Below are positions 1 through 7,626 of a DNA stretch of 44,612 nt, in pieces. This DNA comes from Mycobacterium tilburgii. GTDB taxonomy: Bacteria > Actinomycetota > Actinomycetes > Mycobacteriales > Mycobacteriaceae. The first letter of the stretch is position 1. Each line of letters starts with the position of its first letter. The notes beneath the pieces are model-generated. The model saw only the letters and a program-made list of their open reading frames with translations. It made no database searches and had not been told where the DNA came from. A program made the translations under genes and the position numbers. The DNA is taken from NCBI RefSeq assembly GCF_902168065.1, contig NZ_LR655717.1, forward strand, positions 1 to 44,612, given 5' to 3'.

Positions 1-371
1 ATCGCGGGCAGCCTGAATGGCCCGTGCTTTATTCCATTCAGCTCAAGGATTTCCGCGCCCGAGCCCACGAACGTGATACAGGCCGCTGCGCACGCCGCGA
101 CCAGGTCTGGGTTCTCCGACAGGAAACCGTAGCCGGGGTAGACGGTGCCGGCCCGCTGCGCGGTTTCAACGATCTCGTCGATGGACCGGTACGCCCGCAC
201 CGAATGACCGACCTCGCCGATCTGATAGGACTCGTCAGCCTTGAGGCGATGCTGGGAACTGCGGTCCTCGTAAGCATAGACCGCGACGGTGCCCACCCCA
301 AGTTCGTAAGCCGCGCGGAAAGCACGAATCGCGATTTCACCGAGATTGGCCACCAGCACCTTGGAAATCAC
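1..371 (-). pseudogene. pyc: pyruvate carboxylase, broken N-terminal part
   Basis: This is the start of a biotin-dependent pyruvate carboxylase (Rv2967c family); the rest lies outside the window. From GTG at 371 it reads ISKVLVANLGEIAIRAFRAA, then KADESYQIGEVGH and YPGYGFLSENPDL, the start of the biotin-carboxylase domain. Three things suggest it is dead. The normal VANRGEIA motif has Leu for Arg. About two residues are missing before YPGYGF. The frame breaks near position 32, where LELNG should continue as NKARAIQAARD but reads IKHGPF; restoring one base recovers the expected protein. A sequencing error could explain the indel but not the other two changes. It sits downstream of the VKOR gene on the same strand. 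Confidence 0.82.
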
Positions 372-382
372 CCTTAGACTCC

Positions 383-1018
383 TCACAGCAGCGTCGACCA
401 GTAGTCCCAGCACCGAACCATGATCAATAGAAACACCCCGGCAAACCAAAGCGTGGTGAGCGACCACCGCCATTGATGGAGCAGCCTGGCCGCGGTGCTG
501 TCCCAGCTTTCCAGCACCGGTCGGAACGCAATCGACCCGACCACCACCAGCAGGGTAATCGTCATCGCCCAGACCACCATGCAGTAGGGGCACAGCACGC
601 CGATTCGGTACAGGCTTTCGAAAATCAGCCAGTGCACGAACACCGCACCTACCAGCGTCCCGGCGGTCAGCGCCACCCAAAACCATTGGGGTAAAGGTAC
701 TTTCGCTACGGCCAGGACTCCGGAGACCAGCACCACGGTGAACGCCACGATACCCAGCAGCGGATTGGGGAAGCCAAGCAGCGACGCCTGCGGCGTCACC
801 ATCACCGAGCCGCACGAGATGATCGGGTTGAGGTTGCAGGACGGCACGTAGGACGGGGTGAGCAGGATGTCGATCTTCTCCACCGTCAAAGTCGCCGACG
901 CGGCCAAACCGACCGCGCCGGCTATCAGCACCCACCAGGCGCTCAGCGGCGACACGGGTGCGCCACGCGTGGCAGCCGGTGCCGGATCTCCGGATGGTTC
1001 GGCGGGTTCGTCCGACAC
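383..1018 (-). CDS. vitamin K epoxide reductase family protein (VKOR), DsbB-like
   Basis: Integral membrane protein of 211 residues that re-oxidises a periplasmic DsbA-like partner and passes electrons to quinone, doing the job of DsbB in mycobacteria (Rv2968c family). The sequence shows a short polar N-terminus, about five hydrophobic segments (near 28-46, 86-105, 112-132, 145-162 and 190-207), the loop cysteines C61 and C69 within SCNLNPIISCGSV, and the active-site pair C143-P-Y-C146 ahead of a membrane segment. All four redox cysteines are present, so it should be active. It starts with GTG 8 bases after the stop of the DsbA-like gene, which is almost certainly its partner and is co-transcribed. 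Confidence 0.93.
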   Translation of the reverse strand: MSDEPAEPSGDPAPAATRGAPVSPLSAWWVLIAGAVGLAASATLTVEKIDILLTPSYVPSCNLNPIISCGSVMVTPQASLLGFPNPLLGIVAFTVVLVSGVLAVAKVPLPQWFWVALTAGTLVGAVFVHWLIFESLYRIGVLCPYCMVVWAMTITLLVVVGSIAFRPVLESWDSTAARLLHQWRWSLTTLWFAGVFLLIMVRCWDYWSTLL

Positions 1019-1026
1019 CGCAACGC

Positions 1027-1794
1027 CTACGCGGCCGCGGGGGCTACGGCCGTGTCGATGCCAGGGATGTCACCCACGATCGCCTTGATCTTGGCGACCA
1101 GCGCGTCCGGTGTCGACGGGTCGTAGTTCTCGCCGTTGATCTTGATCGTCGGGGTGGCGGTGATGCCCGCCGCCGAGGCTTCGCCGCTGACCTTGGCGAG
1201 GTACTTCCCGCTGTTGATGCAGTCGGGCACCTTGCCGACCACGCCGGCCTGGCGTGCGTATTCGATCAGCTTTGCGTTGTCCGGGAAGTTGGGGCCGCGT
1301 TCGTCGGGCTGGATGCCGGTGGAGAACAGCGCGGTATGGAATCGCCGGAACGCGTCCATGTTCTCGTCGGCGACACACAGCGCCGCCGCCCCCGCCCGCG
1401 ACGAGTAGTTCTGGTTCTTGTTGCTGTCCAGGATGGCCGCCATCGCGTAGTCGGCCGCGATGGCACCGGTGTCGATCAGCCTGGACACCGTCGGCCCGAA
1501 GGTCCGTTCGAAATTGCCGCAGGCCGGGCACATGAAATCCTCGTAGAACGTGATCACGGCCTTGGGGTTGTTCGTGCCGGGCTGGGTGACCAGCTTGCTG
1601 GACGTGACCCGGACCGCGTCACCCCCACCGGAGGCAGCGCCCTTCTTGCCGTGATGCGACGTCACGATGTAGAAGACGAGCGACACCGCGAAGATGACGA
1701 TGATGGCGGTACCGCCGATCTGGATGAGTCGGCCGGACTTGCCGTCGGAGGCCTTCAGGTCGAATCGGGGGGGACGTTTCGATTTGTCGGCCAC
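1027..1794 (-). CDS. DsbA-like membrane-anchored thiol oxidoreductase
   Basis: Extracytoplasmic thioredoxin-fold oxidase that introduces disulfides into exported proteins (Rv2969c family). Residues 1-22 are basic and cytoplasmic, 24-45 form a single membrane anchor, and the thioredoxin domain follows. The redox motif is C89-P-A-C92. The conserved cis-proline is P215 in TATPTI, and C140 and C192 are placed for the second, structural disulfide seen in actinobacterial DsbA proteins. The length of 255 residues is normal. Together with the adjacent VKOR gene it forms a complete disulfide-bond-forming module. Nothing in it is degraded although the flanking pyc and lipN are broken. Confidence 0.93.
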   Translation of the reverse strand: MADKSKRPPRFDLKASDGKSGRLIQIGGTAIIVIFAVSLVFYIVTSHHGKKGAASGGGDAVRVTSSKLVTQPGTNNPKAVITFYEDFMCPACGNFERTFGPTVSRLIDTGAIAADYAMAAILDSNKNQNYSSRAGAAALCVADENMDAFRRFHTALFSTGIQPDERGPNFPDNAKLIEYARQAGVVGKVPDCINSGKYLAKVSGEASAAGITATPTIKINGENYDPSTPDALVAKIKAIVGDIPGIDTAVAPAAA

Positions 1795-1859
1795 GGTTCC
1801 GGAGGTCCTTTGCGTGCGTGAGTCGGCTTGCGAGCAGGTCCGTCGGTCGGGACGGCGCT

Positions 1860-3012
1860 TCTAGGTTACCGACGTGGGGCCGCAAGCGAATCAGGCGGCT
1901 CAGGTGCACGCGCAGCGACGAGATCAGATCGCTGGTCGCGGCCACGCTGCCACCGCCGAGCTGGAACAGACTGGCGAAACCGTGTGTCAACGCACCCAGG
2001 CAACCGCAGGTCCACCGGCGTCCTGGCGTCCTGCAGGGCCGCCGCGTAGCACTGTCCCTCGTCGCGCAACGGGTCGAACCCGGCGACGGCGATCAGCGCG
2101 GGCGCCAGCCCGGACAGCGACTCGGCGTGCGCCGCCGACACGCGCGGGTCCGCCAGGTCGATGCCGGTGCCCTTCAGGTACTGGTCAGCGAACCAGTCGA
2201 CGTCGCGCTTGGTCAACAAGAAGCCACGGGCGAACAGGCTCAGCGACCGGTTGTACGCGGTGAAGTCGGTCCGCGGATAGAGCAGCCACTGCAGCAGCGG
2301 CGCCGGGCCACCCTCGTCGCCGGTCAGCCGACACACCATGGCGACCAGGTTGCCGCCGGCGCTGTCGCCGCCGACCGCGACCCGCCCGGGGGGACCGCGC
2401 CGAGTTCGGCGGCATGCTCACACGCACAGCGGAACGCCGCGTAGGCGTCGTCGACGGCGGCCGGCACCGGGTGCTCGGGGGCCAGCCGGTAATCGACGGA
2501 CAGGACGTGCACCCCGGCGTCGCGGCCAGGTCAGCCGGCCCAGCGCGTCGACGGTATCCAGGTCGCCCAGGGCCCAGCCACCACCGTGGTAGAAGACCAG
2601 CAGGTCGGTGGCCGTGCCGCTGGCGGGACTGTAGTGCCGCGCCGGAATCGGGCCGGCGGGTCCGGGCAGCGTCAGGTCTTCGACCATGACGTGGATCTGC
2701 GGGCCGGGCAACAACTGCAGCGACTGGCGCATCTGCGCCCGCGACGCCACCGGGTCGCCGTTGACGACCAACCCGTCGATGCCGCCGAGTCGCAGCCCGG
2801 ACAGCATCAGTTGCAGGGTGGGGTCCAGGGTGTTGACATCGATGATGATGGACCGGCCGGCGAACATGACCCGCCTTGCCGGGGGTTGGTATCCACGGAA
2901 TCGACTTGACGCCGACGGTGGTGACGACGTCTTGCAGCCGGTCGGTACAGCGGGTCGATCCGCGTCGAGCTGACAAACCCACCTCCGGTGCGCCTGTCAG
3001 ACTCTGTGTCAT
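1860..3012 (-). pseudogene. lipN: lipN-like esterase/lipase of the HSL family, four frameshifts
   Basis: Remnant of an alpha/beta-hydrolase of the hormone-sensitive-lipase family (LipN, Rv2970c). The protein can be followed from ATG 3012 (MTQSLTG) through PWIPTPGK, then SIIIDVNTLDPTLQLML, the oxyanion motif HGGGW, DYRLAPEHP, the nucleophile motif GDSAGGN near 2350-2385, LLYPRTDF, LAPALIAVAGFDPLRDEG and finally THGFASLFQLGGG near 1960-1990. These pieces lie in different frames, with single-base shifts near 2880 (before MFAGRS), 2530 (before HVLSVDY), 2395 (before RVAVGG) and 2000 (before THGF). The catalytic Ser, Asp and His regions all survive as sequence, so decay is recent. Its start codon abuts the divergent aldo/keto reductase remnant. 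Confidence 0.9.
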
Positions 3013-3739
3013 GTCCGGTCCCCTCGAACAAAACTCTGCGAAACACCCTGCCAAAAACGTAGTCACGCTCAACGACGGTCGTGCGATTCCCACCGTAGAG
3101 CTCGGCGTCTTTTAGGTTCCTCCGGGGGAGACCAGGGTTACGACAGCACGCTGGCCGCGTTCACGCCAGCATGGACCGGCTGGGGCTGGACTATCTCTAC
3201 CTTATACCTCATCCATTGGCATACCTCATCCATTGGCCGCTTCCCGCTCTGGGAAAGTTCGTCGAGACGTTCAAGGTTTTCGCTCATCTGCGCGATCAGG
3301 ACCGCATCTGTTCGATCGGAGTCAGCAACTTCGAGCCCGAGCACCTGATGGTGCTCATCGGTGCCGCCGGCATCGTCCCCGCGGTCAATCAGGTGGAGTT
3401 GCACTCGCGGTTCGCCCAGGCGGAATTGCGGAAAGTGCATACACAGAACGGAATTGCGACCGAGGCGTGGGCCCCACTGTGCCAGGGAGCGTTGCTGACG
3501 CACCCCCACGTCACCGCCGGTCGCCGACGGATGCGGGCGAACACCCGCCGTTGATTAGGTGGCATATCCAGCTCGGTAATATCGTGATCCCCAAGTCGGT
3601 AAACCCTGCACGGATTGCGAGTAACTTCGACGTGTTCGATTTCGAACTCAACGCCGATGAAATGGCGGCGATTTCCTCGCTCGACGACGGAACCCGGCTT
3701 GGCCCGGATCCGAAAACCTCCAGTTTCACAGGTAGGTGA
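3011..3739 (+). pseudogene. aldo/keto reductase, degraded paralogue
   Basis: Broken copy of an aldo/keto reductase, upstream of and paralogous to the intact gene that begins one base after it. The start reads VVTLNDGRAIPTVELGVF and hits an in-frame TAG at 3113-3115 where a Gln would be expected before VPPGET. About 60 codons carrying the catalytic Asp, Tyr and Lys are deleted between VPPGET and [12 protein letters not shown] 17-bp tandem duplication follows in the YLIHWP region, then [12 protein letters not shown] and AVNQVELH, and a further shift near 3530 before [14 protein letters not shown] and [12 protein letters not shown]. The C-terminal third is well preserved. The exact start is uncertain because ATG 3011 overlaps the divergent lipN start. 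Confidence 0.88.
3204..3237 (+). repeat. 17-bp perfect tandem duplication inside the aldo/keto reductase remnant
   Basis: Two adjacent identical 17-base units (3204-3220 and 3221-3237, atacctcatccattggc) sit over the codons for the conserved LIHWP segment. A 17-base insertion shifts the frame, so this is a replication-slippage scar in a decaying gene. Confidence 0.95.
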
Positions 3740-4588
3740 GTGACGTTGGGCGACTCGAGCGCCGCCGTACCCTCGATTGCTCTCAATGACGAAAACACGA
3801 TGCCGGTGCTCGGCCTCGGCGTCGCGGATCTGTCAAAGGACGAGACCGAGCGCGCCGTGACCGCGGCGCTAGAGGTCGGTTGCCGACTGATCGACACCGC
3901 CGCGGCGTACGGCAACGAGGCCGCCGTCGGCCGCGCCATCGCCGCCTCCGGGATCCCGCGCGCGGAGATCTTCGTGACCAGCAAGCTGGCCACCGCCGAC
4001 CAAGGCTTCAAGGGTGCCGAGGACGCCTGCGTGGCCAGCGCGGAGCGGCTGGACCTGGACTACATCGACCTCTACCTGGTCCACTGGCCGGCCCCGGCGC
4101 TGGGCAAGTACGTGGATTCCTTCGGCGGGTTGTTGCAGGCCCGCGGTAAGGGACACACCCGCTCGATCGGTGTCTCCAACTTCACCCAGGAGTACCTGGA
4201 GATGGTCATCGACCTGGTCTTCACCACGCCGGCGGTCAACCAGATCGAGCTGCACCCCCTGCTCAACCAGGCCGACCTGCGCAAGGCGAACGCCCAACAC
4301 AACGTCGTGACCCAGTCCTACACGCCGCTGGCGCTGGGCAAGCTGATGGACAATCCGACCATCACCTCAGTGGCCGGTGAATACGGCAAGACACCCGCTC
4401 AGGTGCTGCTGCGGTGGAACGTGCAGCTGGGCAACGCGGTCGTCTTCCGGTCCGCCTCGGCCGAGCACATTGCCAGCAACCTGGACGTGTTCGACTTCCA
4501 GTTGGCCGAGGAGCACATGGACGCGATCAACGCGCTCAACGACGGCACGCGGTTGCGCCCGGACCCGGACACCTACGAGGGTACTTGA
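3740..4588 (+). CDS. aldo/keto reductase (Rv2971 family)
   Basis: NADPH-dependent aldo/keto reductase of 282 residues, the normal length, with a TIM-barrel fold; family members reduce reactive carbonyls such as methylglyoxal. The catalytic tetrad is complete: D52 and Y57 in [10 protein letters not shown]82 in VTSKLAT and H115 in YLVHWPAP. Other family landmarks are [21 protein letters not shown] and the C-terminal DVFDFQL, near which the cofactor phosphate is bound in relatives. Translation probably starts at GTG 3740, directly after the TGA (3737-3739) ending the readable part of the degraded paralogue, so the two were once a tandem pair in one operon. Substrate cannot be read from sequence. 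Confidence 0.93.
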   Translation: MTLGDSSAAVPSIALNDENTMPVLGLGVADLSKDETERAVTAALEVGCRLIDTAAAYGNEAAVGRAIAASGIPRAEIFVTSKLATADQGFKGAEDACVASAERLDLDYIDLYLVHWPAPALGKYVDSFGGLLQARGKGHTRSIGVSNFTQEYLEMVIDLVFTTPAVNQIELHPLLNQADLRKANAQHNVVTQSYTPLALGKLMDNPTITSVAGEYGKTPAQVLLRWNVQLGNAVVFRSASAEHIASNLDVFDFQLAEEHMDAINALNDGTRLRPDPDTYEGT

Positions 4589-4604
4589 TCCGATCCGCGG
4601 GCCG

Positions 4605-5319
4605 TCACGAACCCGTCGGGCAGGTGGCCGCCGCCCCGCGCAACACGTCCGCCGACGCCTGGTCGACGGGTAGCTGGTAGCCGCGCAGCACCGCGATGAA
4701 CTGCATCGCTTATTGGCAGGCGAACGCCTTGTTCGGCGGCATCCACAGCGCCGGCGGCTCGTCGCCACTGTCCTGATTGGCCTAGCCCTGGACCGCCGGC
4801 AGATTGGCTGGGTCGTTGCCGAAGCGCCGCCGCTGGGCATCGGGCCAGGCCGAACGCGCCAATGTCCCAGGCGTAGGCGAGCGGGACGATGTGGTCGATC
4901 TACACCGATTCGCCGACCTTGGCGCCACGCCGGAATGCGATAGTGGTGTTGGTGTACGGGTCGTGCAGGGTGCCGGTGGCCACGGCGGTGGGACACCGCT
5001 TGATCGACACGTAGGTCTTGTCGACCAGCTCGCGGTCGAGAATGTCGTCGCGGGTGTCGCAGCCGTTGTGTCCGCCCGGAGCGTCGGTGTCGTCGTCCCA
5101 GGCGTCGCCGAACGCCGCCTGGTGGTAGTCGTAGCGGTACGTGCGTTGCGGCAGCACGGCAATGCCGGCCAGCACGTCGACGCCCGGCGCCACTGTGGGG
5201 ACGTCGGCGCGGGCGGTGACTTAGGCGTGCTTGGCCGAGGCGGAATCCAGCGTCTGATACGCGACCAGCACCGACAGCACGGCGGCCAGCGACAACCACA
5301 GCAGAACCTTGCGATTCAC
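4605..5319 (-). pseudogene. exported HNH-endonuclease-family protein, four nonsense codons
   Basis: Remnant of a secreted protein of the Rv2972c type. From GTG 5319 it encodes a signal peptide (MNRKVLLWLSLAAVLSVLVA), then a segment with TYRYDYHQAAFGDAWDDD, NGCDTRDDILDRE and TGTLHDPYT, then the DHIVPLAYAWD block that carries the HNH-type histidine. The first two stops are in the starting frame: TAA at 5221-5223 and TAG at 4900-4902. A frameshift follows DHIVPLAYAWD. In the resulting frame come a TAG in VQG-stop-ANQD near 4783 and a TAA in FACQ-stop-AMQF near 4710. Two of the stops look like CAG to TAG and TAC to TAA changes. The residual similarity is high, so inactivation is not old. Confidence 0.88.
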
Positions 5320-5389
5320 CAGCGCGGTTCTCCCTCGCCAGCGGGTGGTGCCCCCACCTCGTCGCTACGCACTGCATCGTCGCAGGCGG

Positions 5390-7624
5390 TCACGACTTGT
5401 CCAAATATTCAATGCGGTCGGTACCGGTGAATTGCGCTGCCAGCAAAGCTAATCCGGGCCGGTCACTGTCCTCTTGATAGGCCTGGGTGCAGTACTCGCG
5501 CGCCGCTTCTATGTAGGCCAGGTGGTCGGCCAGCGACAGCAGACGCAGCGCGATCGCCCGACCGGACTGGTTGCGGCCCAACACATCTCCCTCGCGGCGC
5601 TCCTTGAGGTCCAGCTCGGAGAGGGCGAAGCCGTCCAGGGTCTCGGCGACGGCGCGCAGTCGCCGCCCGGCGGGCGAGCCCGGCGAGCGCCAGGTCGTCA
5701 GCAGGCACAGGCTCGGATGCGCACCACGGCCGATACGGCCGCGGAGCTGATGCAGTTGGCTGATCCCGAACCGGTCGGCGTCCATCACCAGCATCACGGT
5801 GGCGTTGGGAACGTCGACGCCGACCTCGATGACAGTGGTGCACACCAGCACGTCGATCTCACCGGCCCGGAAAGCCGCCATCGCGGCGTCCTTCTCCTCG
5901 GCGGGCAGCCGGCCATGCATCAGCCCCAGTCGCAGCGCCGCCAGCTCGCCGGAGCGCAGCCGCGCGAACAGACCCTCGGCGGTTTCCGTCGGGCGCGCGT
6001 CGTCGCCGTTTTTCTTATCCTTGTCGTCGGACTCGTCGATGCGGGGCGCCACCACGTAGGCCTGCCGGCCGGCGGCGACCTCCTCGCGGATGCGCTGCCA
6101 GGCCCGGTCCAGCCAGGCGGGTTTCTCTTTGACGAAGATGACGTTACTGGTGATCGGCTGGCGCCCGAGCGGTAGTTCGCGCAGCGTCGAGGTTTCCAGA
6201 TCGCCGTAGACGGTCAGTGCGACGGTGCGCGGGATCGGCGTCGCCGTCATCACCAGCAGGTGTGGTGTGATGCCGGCAGGAGCCTTGGCGCGTAACTGAT
6301 CTCGCTGCTCCACCCCGAAGCGGTGCTGTTCGTCGACCACCACCATGCCGAGGTTGTGAAACTGCACCACGTCCTGCAGCAGCGTGTGCGTGCCGATGAC
6401 AATACCGACCTCGCCGCTCGCGATCTGCCTGCGCACCTGATTCTTCTGCGCCGTCGACATCGACCCAGTCAGCAGTGCGGCGCGGGTGGCCACCCCGCCC
6501 TCGCTATCGGCGCCGCTCATCTGCCCGGCCATCGCCAACGGGCCGAGCACGTCGTTGATCGACCGCAGATGTTGCGCGGCAAGGACTTCGGTGGGGGCCA
6601 GCAGCGCGCACTGGTAGCCGGCATCGACCATCTGCAGCATCGCCAGCACCGCGATGATCGTCTTGCCGGACCCGACCTCGCCCTGCAACAGCCGGTTCAT
6701 CGGCCGGGTCGCCGCGAGCCCTTCGGACAGCACCCCGAGCGTTTCGCGCTGCCCCGCTGTCAGCTCAAAGTGCAAGCGGCGCAACAGCTCTGCGACCAAG
6801 CCGTCCGGCCGGGGCGACGCCGACGGCCCCGATTGCGACAACTCGCCTTGCCGGCGCGCGACCAACGCCCACTGCAGGCCGACGGCCTCGTCGAAGGTCA
6901 GCCGTTCCCGCGCGCGGCGCCGGTCCCCTTCGTCCTCAGCCAGATGGATGGCGCGCAGCGCTTCGTCCTCGGAGATCAGGCCGTGCGCGGCGAGCAGCTC
7001 GGCGGGCAGCGGATCCTCGACGGGGTCGAGCACGTCGAGCACCTGGCGCACGCAGGCAAAGATGTTCCAGCTCTGCAGTTTGGTGCTGGCCGGATAGATC
7101 GGGAAGAAACGGCGTTCGAACTCCGACATCAACACCTCGCCGCCCACGGCCTGCGAGGCGTCGGCGATGGATTTGAGCGCCTTGCTGCCGCGGTTGCGCC
7201 GGCCCGGCGAGTCGAGGAGCAGAAAGTCCGGGTGCGTCAGCTGCATGACGTTTCGGAAATACCCGACCTCGCCGGAGAGCATCACCTTGGCGCCCTTGGT
7301 GAGGTCCGTGCTGAGGTAGTCCGCGTTGAAGAACGTCGCGGTCACCTTGTGGCGGCCGGAGCCCAGGGTGATGCGCAGGCATTTGCGCTTCGGGTTCTTC
7401 TTCATCGGGAACGTGTGGGTGTCGCTGATCGTGTCGACGAGGGTGATGTGCTGGCCCGTTTCGGGCCGTTCGTCGTCGCTGTCCCACCGGGCGGCGCCCT
7501 CGGAGTAGCTGCGCGGGTAATGGCGCAGCAGGTCGTCCACGGTGCGGATGCCGAACACTTCGTCGAGCGGGTCCGCGGCCTTGGCGCCCAGCACGTAGTC
7601 CAGCCGATTAGTCAGCGACACCAC
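5390..7624 (-). CDS. recG: ATP-dependent DNA helicase RecG
   Basis: Superfamily 2 helicase that remodels stalled forks and branched DNA. The 744 residues match the family length. The N-terminal wedge/OB domain spans about 1-250. Helicase motifs in order are Walker A GEVGSGKT at 315-322, THTLLQ, Walker B DEQH at 431-434, TATPIPRT at 460-467, VIEVGVDVPNA, and QLRGRIGRG (motif VI), followed by the RecG-type ERREGDVLG-like segment KERREGDVLG. The gene begins GTG GTG TCG only two bases after the stop of the DAK2-domain gene, so they share a transcript. No defect is visible. Confidence 0.97.
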   Translation of the reverse strand: MVSLTNRLDYVLGAKAADPLDEVFGIRTVDDLLRHYPRSYSEGAARWDSDDERPETGQHITLVDTISDTHTFPMKKNPKRKCLRITLGSGRHKVTATFFNADYLSTDLTKGAKVMLSGEVGYFRNVMQLTHPDFLLLDSPGRRNRGSKALKSIADASQAVGGEVLMSEFERRFFPIYPASTKLQSWNIFACVRQVLDVLDPVEDPLPAELLAAHGLISEDEALRAIHLAEDEGDRRRARERLTFDEAVGLQWALVARRQGELSQSGPSASPRPDGLVAELLRRLHFELTAGQRETLGVLSEGLAATRPMNRLLQGEVGSGKTIIAVLAMLQMVDAGYQCALLAPTEVLAAQHLRSINDVLGPLAMAGQMSGADSEGGVATRAALLTGSMSTAQKNQVRRQIASGEVGIVIGTHTLLQDVVQFHNLGMVVVDEQHRFGVEQRDQLRAKAPAGITPHLLVMTATPIPRTVALTVYGDLETSTLRELPLGRQPITSNVIFVKEKPAWLDRAWQRIREEVAAGRQAYVVAPRIDESDDKDKKNGDDARPTETAEGLFARLRSGELAALRLGLMHGRLPAEEKDAAMAAFRAGEIDVLVCTTVIEVGVDVPNATVMLVMDADRFGISQLHQLRGRIGRGAHPSLCLLTTWRSPGSPAGRRLRAVAETLDGFALSELDLKERREGDVLGRNQSGRAIALRLLSLADHLAYIEAAREYCTQAYQEDSDRPGLALLAAQFTGTDRIEYLDKS

Positions 7625-7626
7625 CG

